In this document: one piece after another, positions 16,345-24,749 of the stretch
Numbering within the stretch: position 1 is the first letter of the stretch
Layout of the letters: each line of letters opens with the position of its first letter
NCBI RefSeq assembly: GCF_900108085.1
Contig: NZ_FNVR01000009.1
Span: forward strand, 1-64,000
DNA: 64,000 nt
Source of the DNA: Algoriphagus boritolerans DSM 17298 = JCM 18970
GTDB taxonomy: Bacteria; Bacteroidota; Bacteroidia; Cytophagales; Cyclobacteriaceae
Reading direction: 5' to 3'
Notes under the pieces: generated by a model
The model's database searches: none
Seen by the model: only the letters and a program-made list of their open reading frames with translations
What the model was told of the DNA's origin: nothing
Program-made: the position numbers and the translations under genes

Positions 16345-17490
16345 TTATTGTTGGATTTTACTCCCTTCTTTAAATCTTAACCTCTTAGTCGAACTCACCA
16401 CTCCCACCATGCTATCCGCAGTGCCGTAGTAAAGCAACCATTTTCCCTGAAAATAGACCAAGCCTTCTAAAAAAGTCGTCCCCTCGGGATACTGTCCCGA
16501 TTTCTCAAAAGGCAATTCGGGTTGAATGAAGGGTTGGGTCACACGATCCAGAAGCTTCCAGGGTTCGGCCGCATCAAACAGCGCCTGGCCCCCTGTATAC
16601 ACTCGATTTCCCAGGTTTTTCACGCCTACTTGCTGAGAATTACCGGCGTTGTAAAGCACCACGATCCCATCCTCGGTAAGCAATGGCGGAGGACCTGCCT
16701 CTACCAGCCAAGAATCGAAAAATCCAGGGCGTGGACTTAAGACCGGAACACGATTTCCCTCATGGTTTTCCACTGGCACCCAATTCACCAAGTCATCCGA
16801 GGTAGCCAGCCAAATATGAGGCACGCCATAATACATCCAGTATTTACTGTTGATTTTGGCAGCCATGAGCTTGCCGTCTTTCAGTTCGGTAACGATCGCA
16901 CCTGACTTGGATTCGGTATGGTGGTATTTGCCATCTTTCCAGTTTTCGAAAATCGGCCCATGCTTTTCCCAAGTTTTCAAATCCCTGGATGTGGCAACTG
17001 CCAAGCGGGGAACGTCCCGATTCCACTGCGTGTAAGTGAGCACAAAAAGCCCATCTTCCGTTTCTACGATGCGAGGGTCTTCGGTACCTCCTGTCCATTC
17101 AAATTCCTTTTGAGAATCCTCCTGAGGATAAAAAAACGGCACTTTTTCCCGCACGAATTGAAAACCATCGGAAGAAATCGCCATTCCCAAGCGAGAAGTG
17201 TGGCCTCCGATTTCTTTTTCACCCAGCTTTTCTTCAGCACGGTAGATTACATGAACTTTCCCGTTTCGGACAATTGCTGCGGGATTAAATGTAGCCATAG
17301 ATTCCCAGTTGACGATTTTGCCGGACATCGGGTCTTGAAACTGGGTATCGGAAATCGGTGAAATAATCGGCTGAGCATTTTGAGGCCGTTCAAATGGACC
17401 GAGCATCCAGGATTTTTCTTGGGCAAAAGCTAGGTTGCTCAAAACCAAAAGTGCGGCTGCGAGTAAGAATTTGCTTCTATTTTGGGTCAT
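16345..17490 (-). CDS. Secreted glycoside hydrolase, GH130 (mannosidase/phosphorylase) type
   Basis: 381 residues with a cleavable signal peptide (FLLAAALLVLSNLAFAQ). The body shows five-bladed propeller features of family GH130: NPAAIVRNGKVHVIYRAEE near residue 70, SRLGMAISSDGFQF near 100, and GGTEDPRIVE near 133, where the Asp is the expected catalytic acid. Family members act on beta-mannosides, either as phosphorylases or, in exported Bacteroidota forms, as hydrolases. Export suggests periplasmic trimming of mannose-containing glycans. It stands alone on the minus strand with long repeat-rich intergenic DNA upstream, and no SusCD pair or other sugar genes are near. Assignment between hydrolase and phosphorylase is not possible from sequence reading. 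Confidence 0.75.
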   Translation of the reverse strand: MTQNRSKFLLAAALLVLSNLAFAQEKSWMLGPFERPQNAQPIISPISDTQFQDPMSGKIVNWESMATFNPAAIVRNGKVHVIYRAEEKLGEKEIGGHTSRLGMAISSDGFQFVREKVPFFYPQEDSQKEFEWTGGTEDPRIVETEDGLFVLTYTQWNRDVPRLAVATSRDLKTWEKHGPIFENWKDGKYHHTESKSGAIVTELKDGKLMAAKINSKYWMYYGVPHIWLATSDDLVNWVPVENHEGNRVPVLSPRPGFFDSWLVEAGPPPLLTEDGIVVLYNAGNSQQVGVKNLGNRVYTGGQALFDAAEPWKLLDRVTQPFIQPELPFEKSGQYPEGTTFLEGLVYFQGKWLLYYGTADSMVGVVSSTKRLRFKEGSKIQQ

Positions 17491-17749
17491 GGCAGCAAAA
17501 TACAGCTTAACCTTGGAGGTTTTCTCACCATGCCTGTTTTTTTACCACGAAGGACAAAAAGTTCCGCAAAGGAAATCTGTGAACATACGTGCCATTTGTG
17601 AGTTTTTTTACCACAGAGAAAAAGAGAGATGGCTAAGGCAGTTCTTGAATACTTAAAGTTCTGAAGGAGTATTTGCCCTGCTCAAACTTTTTTGAGAGCA
17701 CGGAGAAAAGCTAAAGCTTTTATTTTTTAACCAGTAAATGAATTTAGGG

Positions 17750-17915
17750 AATATCTGTGCGTTTTTCCCCGGGAATCTGTAAGAAATAATCTGCGAATAT
17801 CAGCGATCTTTTCTCTGCGGTCATCTGCGGGAAATATCTTGGCTTGAAGCACAAATTTTAGAAAAAAAATCTGTGAAAATCTGTGTTTTTTTCTGTGCTA
17901 ATCTGTGGGCCACCA
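17750..17915. repeat. Cluster of ATCTGTG/ATCTGCGG dispersed repeats
   Basis: At least eight short units of the form ATCTGTG, ATCTGCGG or ATCAGCG, each followed by A/T-rich tracts, lie in tandem. The neighbouring CCTCTGCGTCTCTGCGGT (17963-17980) belongs to a similar class. The rest of the 17491-18041 gap holds no gene. Confidence 0.55.
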
Positions 17916-17987
17916 AAACACCAGAACAGAAAAGTAAAAAACCTTCAAATTTCGCTTTGTGCCCTCTGCGTCTCTGCGGTAAAACAT

Positions 17988-18021
17988 AAAAAAAGCTCCC
18001 GGAAAATCCAGAAGCCCTTTT
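17988..18021 (-). terminator. Intrinsic terminator after the PepSY gene
   Basis: On the minus strand AGGGCTTCTGG pairs with CCGGGAGCTTT (with several G-T pairs) around an ATTTT loop, followed by a T run. It lies about 20 bp after the stop at 18042. Confidence 0.5.
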
Positions 18022-18041
18022 TGAAAAATTGAACCTTTTGT

Positions 18042-19259
18042 TTATGCCAATTCAGCCCTAGGAATTACTGCCCTTTTTGGCTTTGAATGCTTCTTCTTTT
18101 GATGTTTGTTCCACCAGATTAGGGTACCTGTGATCGGAAGTGAAGTGGCTACCACGCAGGCCAAAAACCAAAGGAATTTGGTAAACTGCCCGAAGATTTC
18201 TCCGGTGTGAAGTGATTTGACAGATCGTCCGATTTGCTGTCGGGTTGATAAATCAGAAAACAGTTTTGCTTCCTTTACATCAAGTGTTTCCGGGTCTAAA
18301 GCCAATTGGTCCGCTCCAGCTTTTGCAAAAAAACCAGTTCGGGATTTGCTGATCGAGATGTTATCCCCCGGCTTGGATGGAAGGGAAATTCTCAAATTAC
18401 CTGCATAGTCCAATTTCGAATTACCTGCCGCTACTACCTGATCCAAGGAAAAAACCGAGAATTCGGACGGAATTACTTCTGCTGACTTTTCGACAGATTC
18501 CTTGCTTTGATTTCCACTCTGAACAGGTGCCTGATAAATGTCCCAGGTTTTTTGCCAGCCTTCTTTATACCACTGATAGGACCAAAATGGACCCGTCACA
18601 GCCATGATCAACAGGAAAATAAGAGAATAGAATGCGAGTGTATTGTGAAGGTCATGATTGACCCGCTTCCAATTGCCGGACCATTTGATTTTCAGGCCTT
18701 GCTTCCAGTTTTTAACTTTCTGAGGAAACCAGATGAATATCCCGGTAATTACACCGAGCAAAAAAAGTAAAGTCGCCACACCATTGATAAATCTACCCAA
18801 CTCCATATTGGTCTTGGATTCGAGGATCGGTTTCTCGATCTTATCCAAAAGCAACCAACGGTGAAGCGAAAAGACGTAACCCATAAATTCTTCAGTTCCT
18901 GTTTTCTCAATGTTATTTGCGAGAATTTCCCCTGAATACGGGTTAACAAAATAAGTAACAGGCCGCTCTGCACCTTCAGTTTTGACTCCAAACTGAACAC
19001 TTCGATCCTCCGATTGGAAGACATTGACGCTGACAATTTCACCTTTTAGGGCTGCTTCTACCTCTGCCTTCAATTCATCCAAAGACATCTTTTCTCCGAA
19101 AACCTCCACAAAATAGCGCTCAGAATCAGCTGTTTCACGAATTTCGGTATTGTATACGTAGATCGTCCCACTCAGACAAACCACGATCACAATCAGGCCA
19201 CAGGTCAGCCCCGCATAGAGGTGAATGTCATTCAAAAATTTCCGGATAGGTTTCCACAT
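18042..19259 (-). CDS. PepSY-associated transmembrane protein
   Basis: 405 residues from ATG 19259 (MWKPIRKF). It has the typical PepSY_TM layout: an N-terminal helix with HLYAGLTCGLIVIVVCLSGTIYVY near residue 12, a periplasmic domain to about 150, a helix pair with NLHRWLL-like and HDLHNTLAFYSLIFLLIMAVTGPFW segments, and a last helix near 365. Such proteins usually accompany TonB-dependent siderophore receptors and are thought to help iron reduction or release in the periplasm. No receptor is adjacent here. A longer frame begins at TTG 19286, but the promoter box at 19284-19291 overlaps that codon, so the ATG is preferred. Confidence 0.8.
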   Translation of the reverse strand: MWKPIRKFLNDIHLYAGLTCGLIVIVVCLSGTIYVYNTEIRETADSERYFVEVFGEKMSLDELKAEVEAALKGEIVSVNVFQSEDRSVQFGVKTEGAERPVTYFVNPYSGEILANNIEKTGTEEFMGYVFSLHRWLLLDKIEKPILESKTNMELGRFINGVATLLFLLGVITGIFIWFPQKVKNWKQGLKIKWSGNWKRVNHDLHNTLAFYSLIFLLIMAVTGPFWSYQWYKEGWQKTWDIYQAPVQSGNQSKESVEKSAEVIPSEFSVFSLDQVVAAGNSKLDYAGNLRISLPSKPGDNISISKSRTGFFAKAGADQLALDPETLDVKEAKLFSDLSTRQQIGRSVKSLHTGEIFGQFTKFLWFLACVVATSLPITGTLIWWNKHQKKKHSKPKRAVIPRAELA

Positions 19260-19283
19260 ACGGCAGCTTGTTTTTAACTGGAA

Positions 19284-19291
19284 CAAATCTA
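19284..19291 (-). promoter_or_regulatory. Bacteroidota -7 box of the PepSY gene
   Basis: The minus strand reads TAGATTTG, matching TAnnTTTG. It lies 25 bp upstream of the chosen ATG at 19259 and excludes the upstream TTG as start. Confidence 0.5.
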
Positions 19292-19416
19292 AACAAGAGT
19301 TTTAACTATTTAGAATTGATCTAAGAAAAATATTTTCTGATTATACGCATTCTGCCTGTAAGTAAGCTGTTTGATTTAGAAGTTGCGGCTAATCGTCCAA
19401 AGAAGACAGCCGACAG

Positions 19417-19432
19417 TCCGATAGCTATCGGA
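19417..19432. repeat. Perfect palindrome TCCGATAGCTATCGGA
   Basis: A 16-bp perfect palindrome of the CCGATAG(C/T)TATCGG type. A related hairpin occurs at 20490-20516. The remaining gap (19292-19611) has no gene. Confidence 0.6.
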
Positions 19433-19611
19433 CAACAGCTCGTTCTAATGGACTTCATTCAAAATTAACCTGTGACTTTGTTTCGATTAGAAGCAGGGAA
19501 ACCTTCGTATTGATGGTCTGAATAATAAAAGCTAGAGGCATGCTGATCCCATGGATTTTCTCAAGGTGATTTTGAGTCCTTTTGGTATCTTTCAAAATCA
19601 AATCACTTCTA

Positions 19612-20385
19612 ATGAAAATCCAAAAACTTCTCCTTGTAACCCTGGCTTCTTTTTTCTTTGCCTGCGAGCAAAAAGACACCACCCCTGACCCGAGATTGGA
19701 CCAACCGGCGGATTTCAAAAAACTACTGGATGCACATGGTGACTGGAGCAAGTGGATTGAGGCCAAAGCCTTTTCCTTTGCGATGATACACGAGACAAAT
19801 CTTGCCTGGGAAAATCACTACATCAACCTGAGCGACCGCAAAGTCAGAATCGATGCAGATACCTGGCAGATCGGTAATGACGGAGAAAAGGTCTGGATCA
19901 GTCCCAACAGACAGGCATTTCAGGGGAATTCAGTTCGATTCTATCACAACCTTTACTTCTATTTTTTCTCGATCCCCTACATCTTCACAGATCCTGGAGT
20001 CAAGGTCCAAAAAACAGAAAACAAGCTGGTAAATGGGATTTCTCACGAAGCGTATGAGGTGAGTTTCGAGGCAAATATAGGCGATAGTCCAAATGACCGA
20101 TACTACATGCTCGTCGATCCTGAAACCGGAAAATTGGCATGGGTACTCTATTCGGTGACATTTTTTGACAAAAGCAATACAAAAATGAATGCGCTCAAAT
20201 ATGAAGACTACCGTGATGCTGGAGGATTGATATTTCCAAGAATCATGACAGGCTATCAGTTTGAAAATGACTCTACGCGCAGGATCAGCTATCAAGTGAG
20301 CTTCTCGGATGTTTTTCTCGTGAATGAAGCTATGGATGATGACTTGTTTGCTATGCCTGAGAAAAATGCTGTTGCAGCAAACTAG
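19612..20385 (+). CDS. Lipoprotein, DUF6503-like
   Basis: 257 residues from ATG 19612 (MKIQKLLLVTLASFFFAC). The signal peptide ends in an FFAC lipobox, so it is a likely lipoprotein. The mature part opens with an LDAHGDWSKWIEAKAFSF segment, then strands such as HYINLSDRKVRIDADTWQIG, and ends with an FSDVFLVNEAMDDDLF segment. This arrangement resembles the Bacteroidota DUF6503 family, proposed to have a LolA/LolB-like open-barrel fold, but no biochemical function is established. A longer frame from 19582 lacks signal-peptide sense. It stands alone on the plus strand. Confidence 0.7.
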   Translation: MKIQKLLLVTLASFFFACEQKDTTPDPRLDQPADFKKLLDAHGDWSKWIEAKAFSFAMIHETNLAWENHYINLSDRKVRIDADTWQIGNDGEKVWISPNRQAFQGNSVRFYHNLYFYFFSIPYIFTDPGVKVQKTENKLVNGISHEAYEVSFEANIGDSPNDRYYMLVDPETGKLAWVLYSVTFFDKSNTKMNALKYEDYRDAGGLIFPRIMTGYQFENDSTRRISYQVSFSDVFLVNEAMDDDLFAMPEKNAVAAN

Positions 20386-20561
20386 TCAATGGACAATGCT
20401 CAATGAACAATTTTCAATGTTCAATTCTCAATTTGCAAGGGTTATTCCAATAACTAAAAATTCAACATTTTACACTTCATTGATCATTGTCCCGATAGTC
20501 CAGATAACTATCGGGATCGGGATGAAATGAACCTTGATCATTGAATTTGAACCTTGATCAT
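20386..20561. repeat. CAATG-rich tract and CCCGATAGT hairpin
   Basis: About 50 bp of CAATG/TCAATG-type low-complexity repeat (20393-20440) is followed by a 10-bp-arm hairpin at 20490-20516 (TCCCGATAGT...ACTATCGGGA) without a T run. Similar CAATG tracts lie at 26334-26370 and 58571-58620. Confidence 0.5.
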
Positions 20562-21425
20562 TTACTTTCCTTTATTGAGCAATTTCATATCCACAAAGGT
20601 TTTGAGATCGGAATGAGCCTGACCTCCATAGCTCCCCTGCACAGGCAAAGTCCGTGTAGGATCGGGATGACAAGCCAACGGAATGTAACGATGATCTGTG
20701 AGTAAGCCCAGGCTTGGATCTAAACCAATCCAACCCGCCCCGGGAAGAAAAACCTCTAGCCAGGCGTGGAGTTCATGGCCTTCGTCCAGATCCGGATTGA
20801 AAGCATATCCGCTCACAAAACGGGCCGCCAGCCCCAATTCACGCAGCATTTCCATTTGCATCAGGGAAATATCCCGGCAGGAGCCACTTTTTTTCGAAAA
20901 CGTGAAATCAGCCTCCCATATATTTTGCTCCTGACGGATTTCATGCTTCCAATTTTGGTAGATCTCTTGGGTCAAATTCACTAAAAAATCCACAAGACCC
21001 CTGGATTTTTTCTTTACCTCAAAAAGGAAGTCGGTAAAATAATTTTCTGATTTATCAGATAAGAAAGGAATCAAAAAAGCAGTTCGCTCCTCGTAGCTGA
21101 ATTGAAAGGAAGTGTGCTTCCATCCCAACTCTTCGAAACTTTGATCTATGATAAAACCAAAGGGATTGAAGGAATGTAACTTAAAAATCCATTCATTGGT
21201 GATGTCCAAAGAAACAGTTGGAATTGAAAACCAGGCTAGTTTGTACCAATTCCCAGCTAGATCCTGTCGGTAATTCTGTCCATCCGGATCAGGAAGAATG
21301 GAAAATTTTTGATGCTCTATCCTGAAATAAGGTCGATGCTGAGGGATCAGATAAATCTTGTGCATCCCCAGAACAACTTCTGAGCTGTAATCATATCTTG
21401 ATTGGTGGGAAACTTGTATTAGCAT
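20562..21425 (-). CDS. Transglutaminase-like protein of the Anbu operon
   Basis: 287 residues. The N-terminal region matches the bacterial transglutaminase-like N domain (IQVSHQSRYDYSSEVVLGMHKIYLIPQ). The catalytic domain has the Cys in KKSGSCRDISLMQMEMLRELG near residue 183, His in EGHELHAWLEVFLPG near 222, and the Asp of GWIGLDPSLG near 238. It is therefore likely an active cysteine transamidase or protease. It is the last gene of a four-gene minus-strand operon (ATP-grasp, alpha-E, Anbu, this gene) with gaps of 3 bp or less to Anbu. This combination is known from many bacteria; a peptide-modifying and degrading pathway has been proposed, but the substrate is unknown. Confidence 0.85.
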   Translation of the reverse strand: MLIQVSHQSRYDYSSEVVLGMHKIYLIPQHRPYFRIEHQKFSILPDPDGQNYRQDLAGNWYKLAWFSIPTVSLDITNEWIFKLHSFNPFGFIIDQSFEELGWKHTSFQFSYEERTAFLIPFLSDKSENYFTDFLFEVKKKSRGLVDFLVNLTQEIYQNWKHEIRQEQNIWEADFTFSKKSGSCRDISLMQMEMLRELGLAARFVSGYAFNPDLDEGHELHAWLEVFLPGAGWIGLDPSLGLLTDHRYIPLACHPDPTRTLPVQGSYGGQAHSDLKTFVDMKLLNKGK

Positions 21426-21428
21426 AAC

Positions 21429-22172
21429 TTAACCTTCCTGAGAAACAAAATCAAAATCCTCAAAAGCACTGCTTAGAACCTCAGAAGGAAGTTCGGCGAT
21501 AGCATTTTTAAGGCGATTATTCCAAAAAGCCGAGACGTGCTCGAGCTCCTTTTGTTCAAATCGCTTCTCTTTGATGTGATATTCATCATTTTTCAATACC
21601 ACCGTATCGATGGGAAAATCGACATCGTTTGCCGAAATTCGGGTAGCGTCAAAAGCCAAAAAGGCACATTTAAGCGCGTAATCCAGAGAGTCCTCAAAAT
21701 ACAGCGAGCGTCTCAGTATTGGATTCCCAAAGCCGGTATTGCCAATTATGACAAACGGGGTTCCTTTTCGAATTTCAATCCAGTTGCCCTGAGGGTAAAG
21801 CAAGTAGAGTTTGGGGTCTGAATCATCCTCCAGCTGGCCCCCAATAATTGAAAAGAGATTGAAACTAAATCCAGCTTCCTCCAAGTAGGATTTATCCTCT
21901 TTGGCTACGATTTTGACTTGATTTCCAAATTCATTTACGGCTTGGTAGAGTTTGGAAAAGGAATCATCCTGGTGGTCGATTACCTCTGAAAAATAAGTGA
22001 TGGCTTTATCTCTGACTGATCTCAGGCCTGAGGTCATAATAAAGAAAGAGTGCTTTCGCTTATTTACGGTGAAAACTTTTTTGGAGGTAGTGGTCTCACT
22101 ACCGGAGGTAATTCGGGTATCAGATAGTCCGACGATGCCAGTTTTGGTTTTTATTCCCAGACAGAAAGTCAT
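21429..22172 (-). CDS. Anbu (ancestral beta subunit) proteasome homologue
   Basis: 247 residues. It opens MTFCLGIKTKTGIVGLSDTRITSG, so removal of Met leaves a Thr at position 2, the N-terminal nucleophile expected in proteasome-type proteases. A conserved Asp in LSDTR and Lys in TSKKVFTV supply the remaining active-site positions. A GNTGFGNPIL segment near residue 140 is typical of the family. Anbu forms open helical rings or hexamers rather than closed stacks. It overlaps the upstream alpha-E gene by four bases and is followed 3 bp later by the transglutaminase, the classic Anbu gene set. Confidence 0.88.
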   Translation of the reverse strand: MTFCLGIKTKTGIVGLSDTRITSGSETTTSKKVFTVNKRKHSFFIMTSGLRSVRDKAITYFSEVIDHQDDSFSKLYQAVNEFGNQVKIVAKEDKSYLEEAGFSFNLFSIIGGQLEDDSDPKLYLLYPQGNWIEIRKGTPFVIIGNTGFGNPILRRSLYFEDSLDYALKCAFLAFDATRISANDVDFPIDTVVLKNDEYHIKEKRFEQKELEHVSAFWNNRLKNAIAELPSEVLSSAFEDFDFVSQEG

Positions 22173-23149
22173 GATTGTGATTGAGATTGAGTGACAGTAT
22201 TTTCCTTGATCCGGAAATAAGTGATGTCTATAAGGTCAGAAATATGGTTGATTTTTAGTTGAGTTTTATCTAAATATTCATGAAGTCCTTCAGAAATTAT
22301 ATCATCTACATCGGAATATTCCATCCGGGAGCGCATTTCACCCATGGCCTTCTCCACAGAATTTTTAAACCCATCCGTAGGGGTACCGGAAATACAGTGG
22401 AGACAGCGTTCGGCTTCTTTGATACAATAATAGATAGACCGAGGGAAATACTTATTCAATACCATAAATTCTACCACTCCGGATGGATCGATATTCCCAT
22501 AGAGTCTCCGGTAGGTATTGAATCCCGTCACGGACTTCAGCAGAGCCATCCAATGAAGAAAGTCCATGGGTGAACCGACTTCGTAGACCGAGGGAAGCAG
22601 AATATGATATTTCACATCCAGAATCCTGGACGTCTTATCCGCCCGCTCCAACAGCTGTCCAAGCTGCCGAAAGTACCATCCTTCCGTCCGTGCCACAGTA
22701 GAATCAGCCAACCCATAAAGCAACAAAATCTGATTCTTAACCTGCTCGTAAAACTGCCTCGGGTCTTCCCTTTTCCAGACTTTTTTCTCCAATCCCGTCT
22801 GCATCATATAGTACAGCTCATTTACTTTTTCCCAGGTTTCCTTGCTCAGATTTTCACGGATAATCCGTGCATTTTCCCGTGAATTTTTCACTGCATTCAG
22901 CATGGAATTAGGGTTGTCAGTATCGAATGTCAGGAAGAACATGACTTGATGCCGCTCGAATCCGGTGTATTTTTTCCGATACAATTCCAGGTCTCCGGTA
23001 GCTGCGACCAAAGGTCCCCATTGTTCTTTGAGATCCATGGGAAGATCCTGCATCAGATTGAAATTCACATCGATAAATCTCGCGTAATTCTCGGCTCTTT
23101 CCAGATATCGTCCCAACCAATAAATATGACTTGCTACTCTACTCAGCAT
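22169..23149 (-). CDS. Alpha-E domain protein of the Anbu operon
   Basis: 326 residues, almost entirely alpha-helical. It opens MLSRVASHIYWLGRYLERAENYARFID, the diagnostic start of the alpha-E (DUF403) family. Conserved Arg/Glu pairs recur (WYFRQLGQLLERADKTSRILD near residue 165). Function is unknown; it invariably travels with the circularly permuted ATP-grasp enzyme and is thought to act with it in peptide ligation. Here it follows that gene by 11 bp and overlaps the Anbu start by four bases. Confidence 0.9.
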   Translation of the reverse strand: MLSRVASHIYWLGRYLERAENYARFIDVNFNLMQDLPMDLKEQWGPLVAATGDLELYRKKYTGFERHQVMFFLTFDTDNPNSMLNAVKNSRENARIIRENLSKETWEKVNELYYMMQTGLEKKVWKREDPRQFYEQVKNQILLLYGLADSTVARTEGWYFRQLGQLLERADKTSRILDVKYHILLPSVYEVGSPMDFLHWMALLKSVTGFNTYRRLYGNIDPSGVVEFMVLNKYFPRSIYYCIKEAERCLHCISGTPTDGFKNSVEKAMGEMRSRMEYSDVDDIISEGLHEYLDKTQLKINHISDLIDITYFRIKENTVTQSQSQS

Positions 23150-23160
23150 AGTTTATGAGA

Positions 23161-24588
23161 TTAATTGTATAGTACCCAAGTATCTTTACTGCCCCCACCT
23201 TGGGAGCTATTGACTACCAGGGATCCTTTTTTCAGCGCCACTCGGGTAAGGGCACCTGGGATCACTTCTATTTCGTCACCATACAGGACATAAGGTCTCA
23301 AGTCTACATGCCTTCCGGAAATCCCCTCATCGGTCAAACACGGCACTGTGGAAAGCGACAGGGTAGGTTGAGCTATGTAATTTGTCGGATTTCCTTTGAT
23401 CAAAGCACGGAATTTCTCGTGCTCTTCTTTGGTGGATTTTGGCCCGATCAGCATGCCATATCCCCCGGCTGCATTGGTTTCCTTGACCACCAATTCATCA
23501 ATATGGTCCAACACATACTTTCTGTCCGATTCTTCCCTACAGAGGTAAGTTGGCACATTATTCAGGATCGGTTCCTCATCCAGGTAGTACTTAATTATCC
23601 GGGGAACATAGGCATAGACGGCTTTATCGTCAGCCACACCTGTACCCGGTGCATTGGCAAAAGCCACGTTTCCGGCCTTGTATGCCTCAAAAATCCCGGG
23701 AACACCGAGCATGGAGTGGGGATTGAATGTCAAAGGATCCAGAAAAGAATCATCAATCCTGCGATAAATTACATCAATCTGCTGCAGGCCTTTAGTGGTC
23801 TGCATGTAGGCAATCTTGTCTTTGACGATCAGATCCACTCCATTGACCAGCTCCACTCCCATCTGCAGTGCGAGATAGGAATGCTCGAAATAGGCAGAAT
23901 TATAGATTCCAGGAGTCAGTACACCCACTACCGGTTTTGACTTATCGGATAAAAACTGGAGCATTTTGAGCAGCTTGGTCGGGTAGTCTGAGACAGGCAT
24001 CACGCCTTCATCATTGAAAAGCTGAGGATAGGCCCGCTTGATGATTTCCCGGCTTTCCAGCATGTAGGACACTCCCGATGGGCAGCGGAGGTTATCTTCA
24101 AGGATGTAATATTCCCCGTCCCTGTTTTTGACCAGATCTGTCCCGGTGATGTGGCACCAGATCCCTTTTGGTGGCGTCAAACCCATACAGGGTTTAAGGT
24201 AATCTTTGGAGCCAAGAATAAGCTCAGCCGGCACTATTCCGTCTTTTAGAATTTTCTGCTCATTGTAGACATCCTGCAGAAATAGATTCAATGCATGGAT
24301 GCGCTGCTTCAGACCTGCCTCCAGTTTCCTCCATTCGGCATTGGCGATGATTCGGGGAATAATATCCAGGTGAAGGATCTTTTCCAATCCCTGATTATCA
24401 TGGTAGACGTTAAAGGTCATCCCCATCGCCTTTTGAGTTCGGTTGGCAGCCTCTTGAAGCTGCTTCATCTTTTTGGAAGTCACCTTACTGAGGAAGCTGT
24501 TGAACTCTTCATAATGCCATCTTACTTTTCCTTCTTCGGTGAACATCTCATCGTAATGTTCATTGCAGGAATACCCTTCTGTCTTCAT
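23161..24588 (-). CDS. Circularly permuted ATP-grasp protein of the Anbu operon
   Basis: 475 residues, the CP_ATPgrasp (DUF404/DUF407) family. Visible motifs are YHDNQGLEKILHLDIIPRII near residue 58, GIWCHITGTDLVKNRDGEYYILEDNLRCPSGVSY-type metal and ATP-binding region near 140-175 (key residues D, E, N, R), and VKETNAAGGYGMLIGP near 370. ATP-grasp enzymes form peptide-like bonds via acyl-phosphates. It is first in the operon, so a peptide-bond-forming step precedes the transglutaminase and Anbu in gene order. No clear promoter was found upstream. Confidence 0.88.
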   Translation of the reverse strand: MKTEGYSCNEHYDEMFTEEGKVRWHYEEFNSFLSKVTSKKMKQLQEAANRTQKAMGMTFNVYHDNQGLEKILHLDIIPRIIANAEWRKLEAGLKQRIHALNLFLQDVYNEQKILKDGIVPAELILGSKDYLKPCMGLTPPKGIWCHITGTDLVKNRDGEYYILEDNLRCPSGVSYMLESREIIKRAYPQLFNDEGVMPVSDYPTKLLKMLQFLSDKSKPVVGVLTPGIYNSAYFEHSYLALQMGVELVNGVDLIVKDKIAYMQTTKGLQQIDVIYRRIDDSFLDPLTFNPHSMLGVPGIFEAYKAGNVAFANAPGTGVADDKAVYAYVPRIIKYYLDEEPILNNVPTYLCREESDRKYVLDHIDELVVKETNAAGGYGMLIGPKSTKEEHEKFRALIKGNPTNYIAQPTLSLSTVPCLTDEGISGRHVDLRPYVLYGDEIEVIPGALTRVALKKGSLVVNSSQGGGSKDTWVLYN

Positions 24589-24749
24589 GGTTGGCTTTTT
24601 TAAAAATCCAGAATAAGTTGAAAATAAACTTTTGAATCATATTTTTTCAAAAAAAATGAAATTTACTGTTCATTTTTTTACTAAATATGATAAATCAGTG
24701 CAGTTTTCCCAAAAAACAAGTCAAAATTAAGACTTACTTTTTTGACTTG

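Noticed and set aside
20490..20516. Terminator after the lipoprotein gene
   Set aside because: The hairpin is strong but has no T run and belongs to the CCGATAG dispersed palindromes; a role in termination is not shown.
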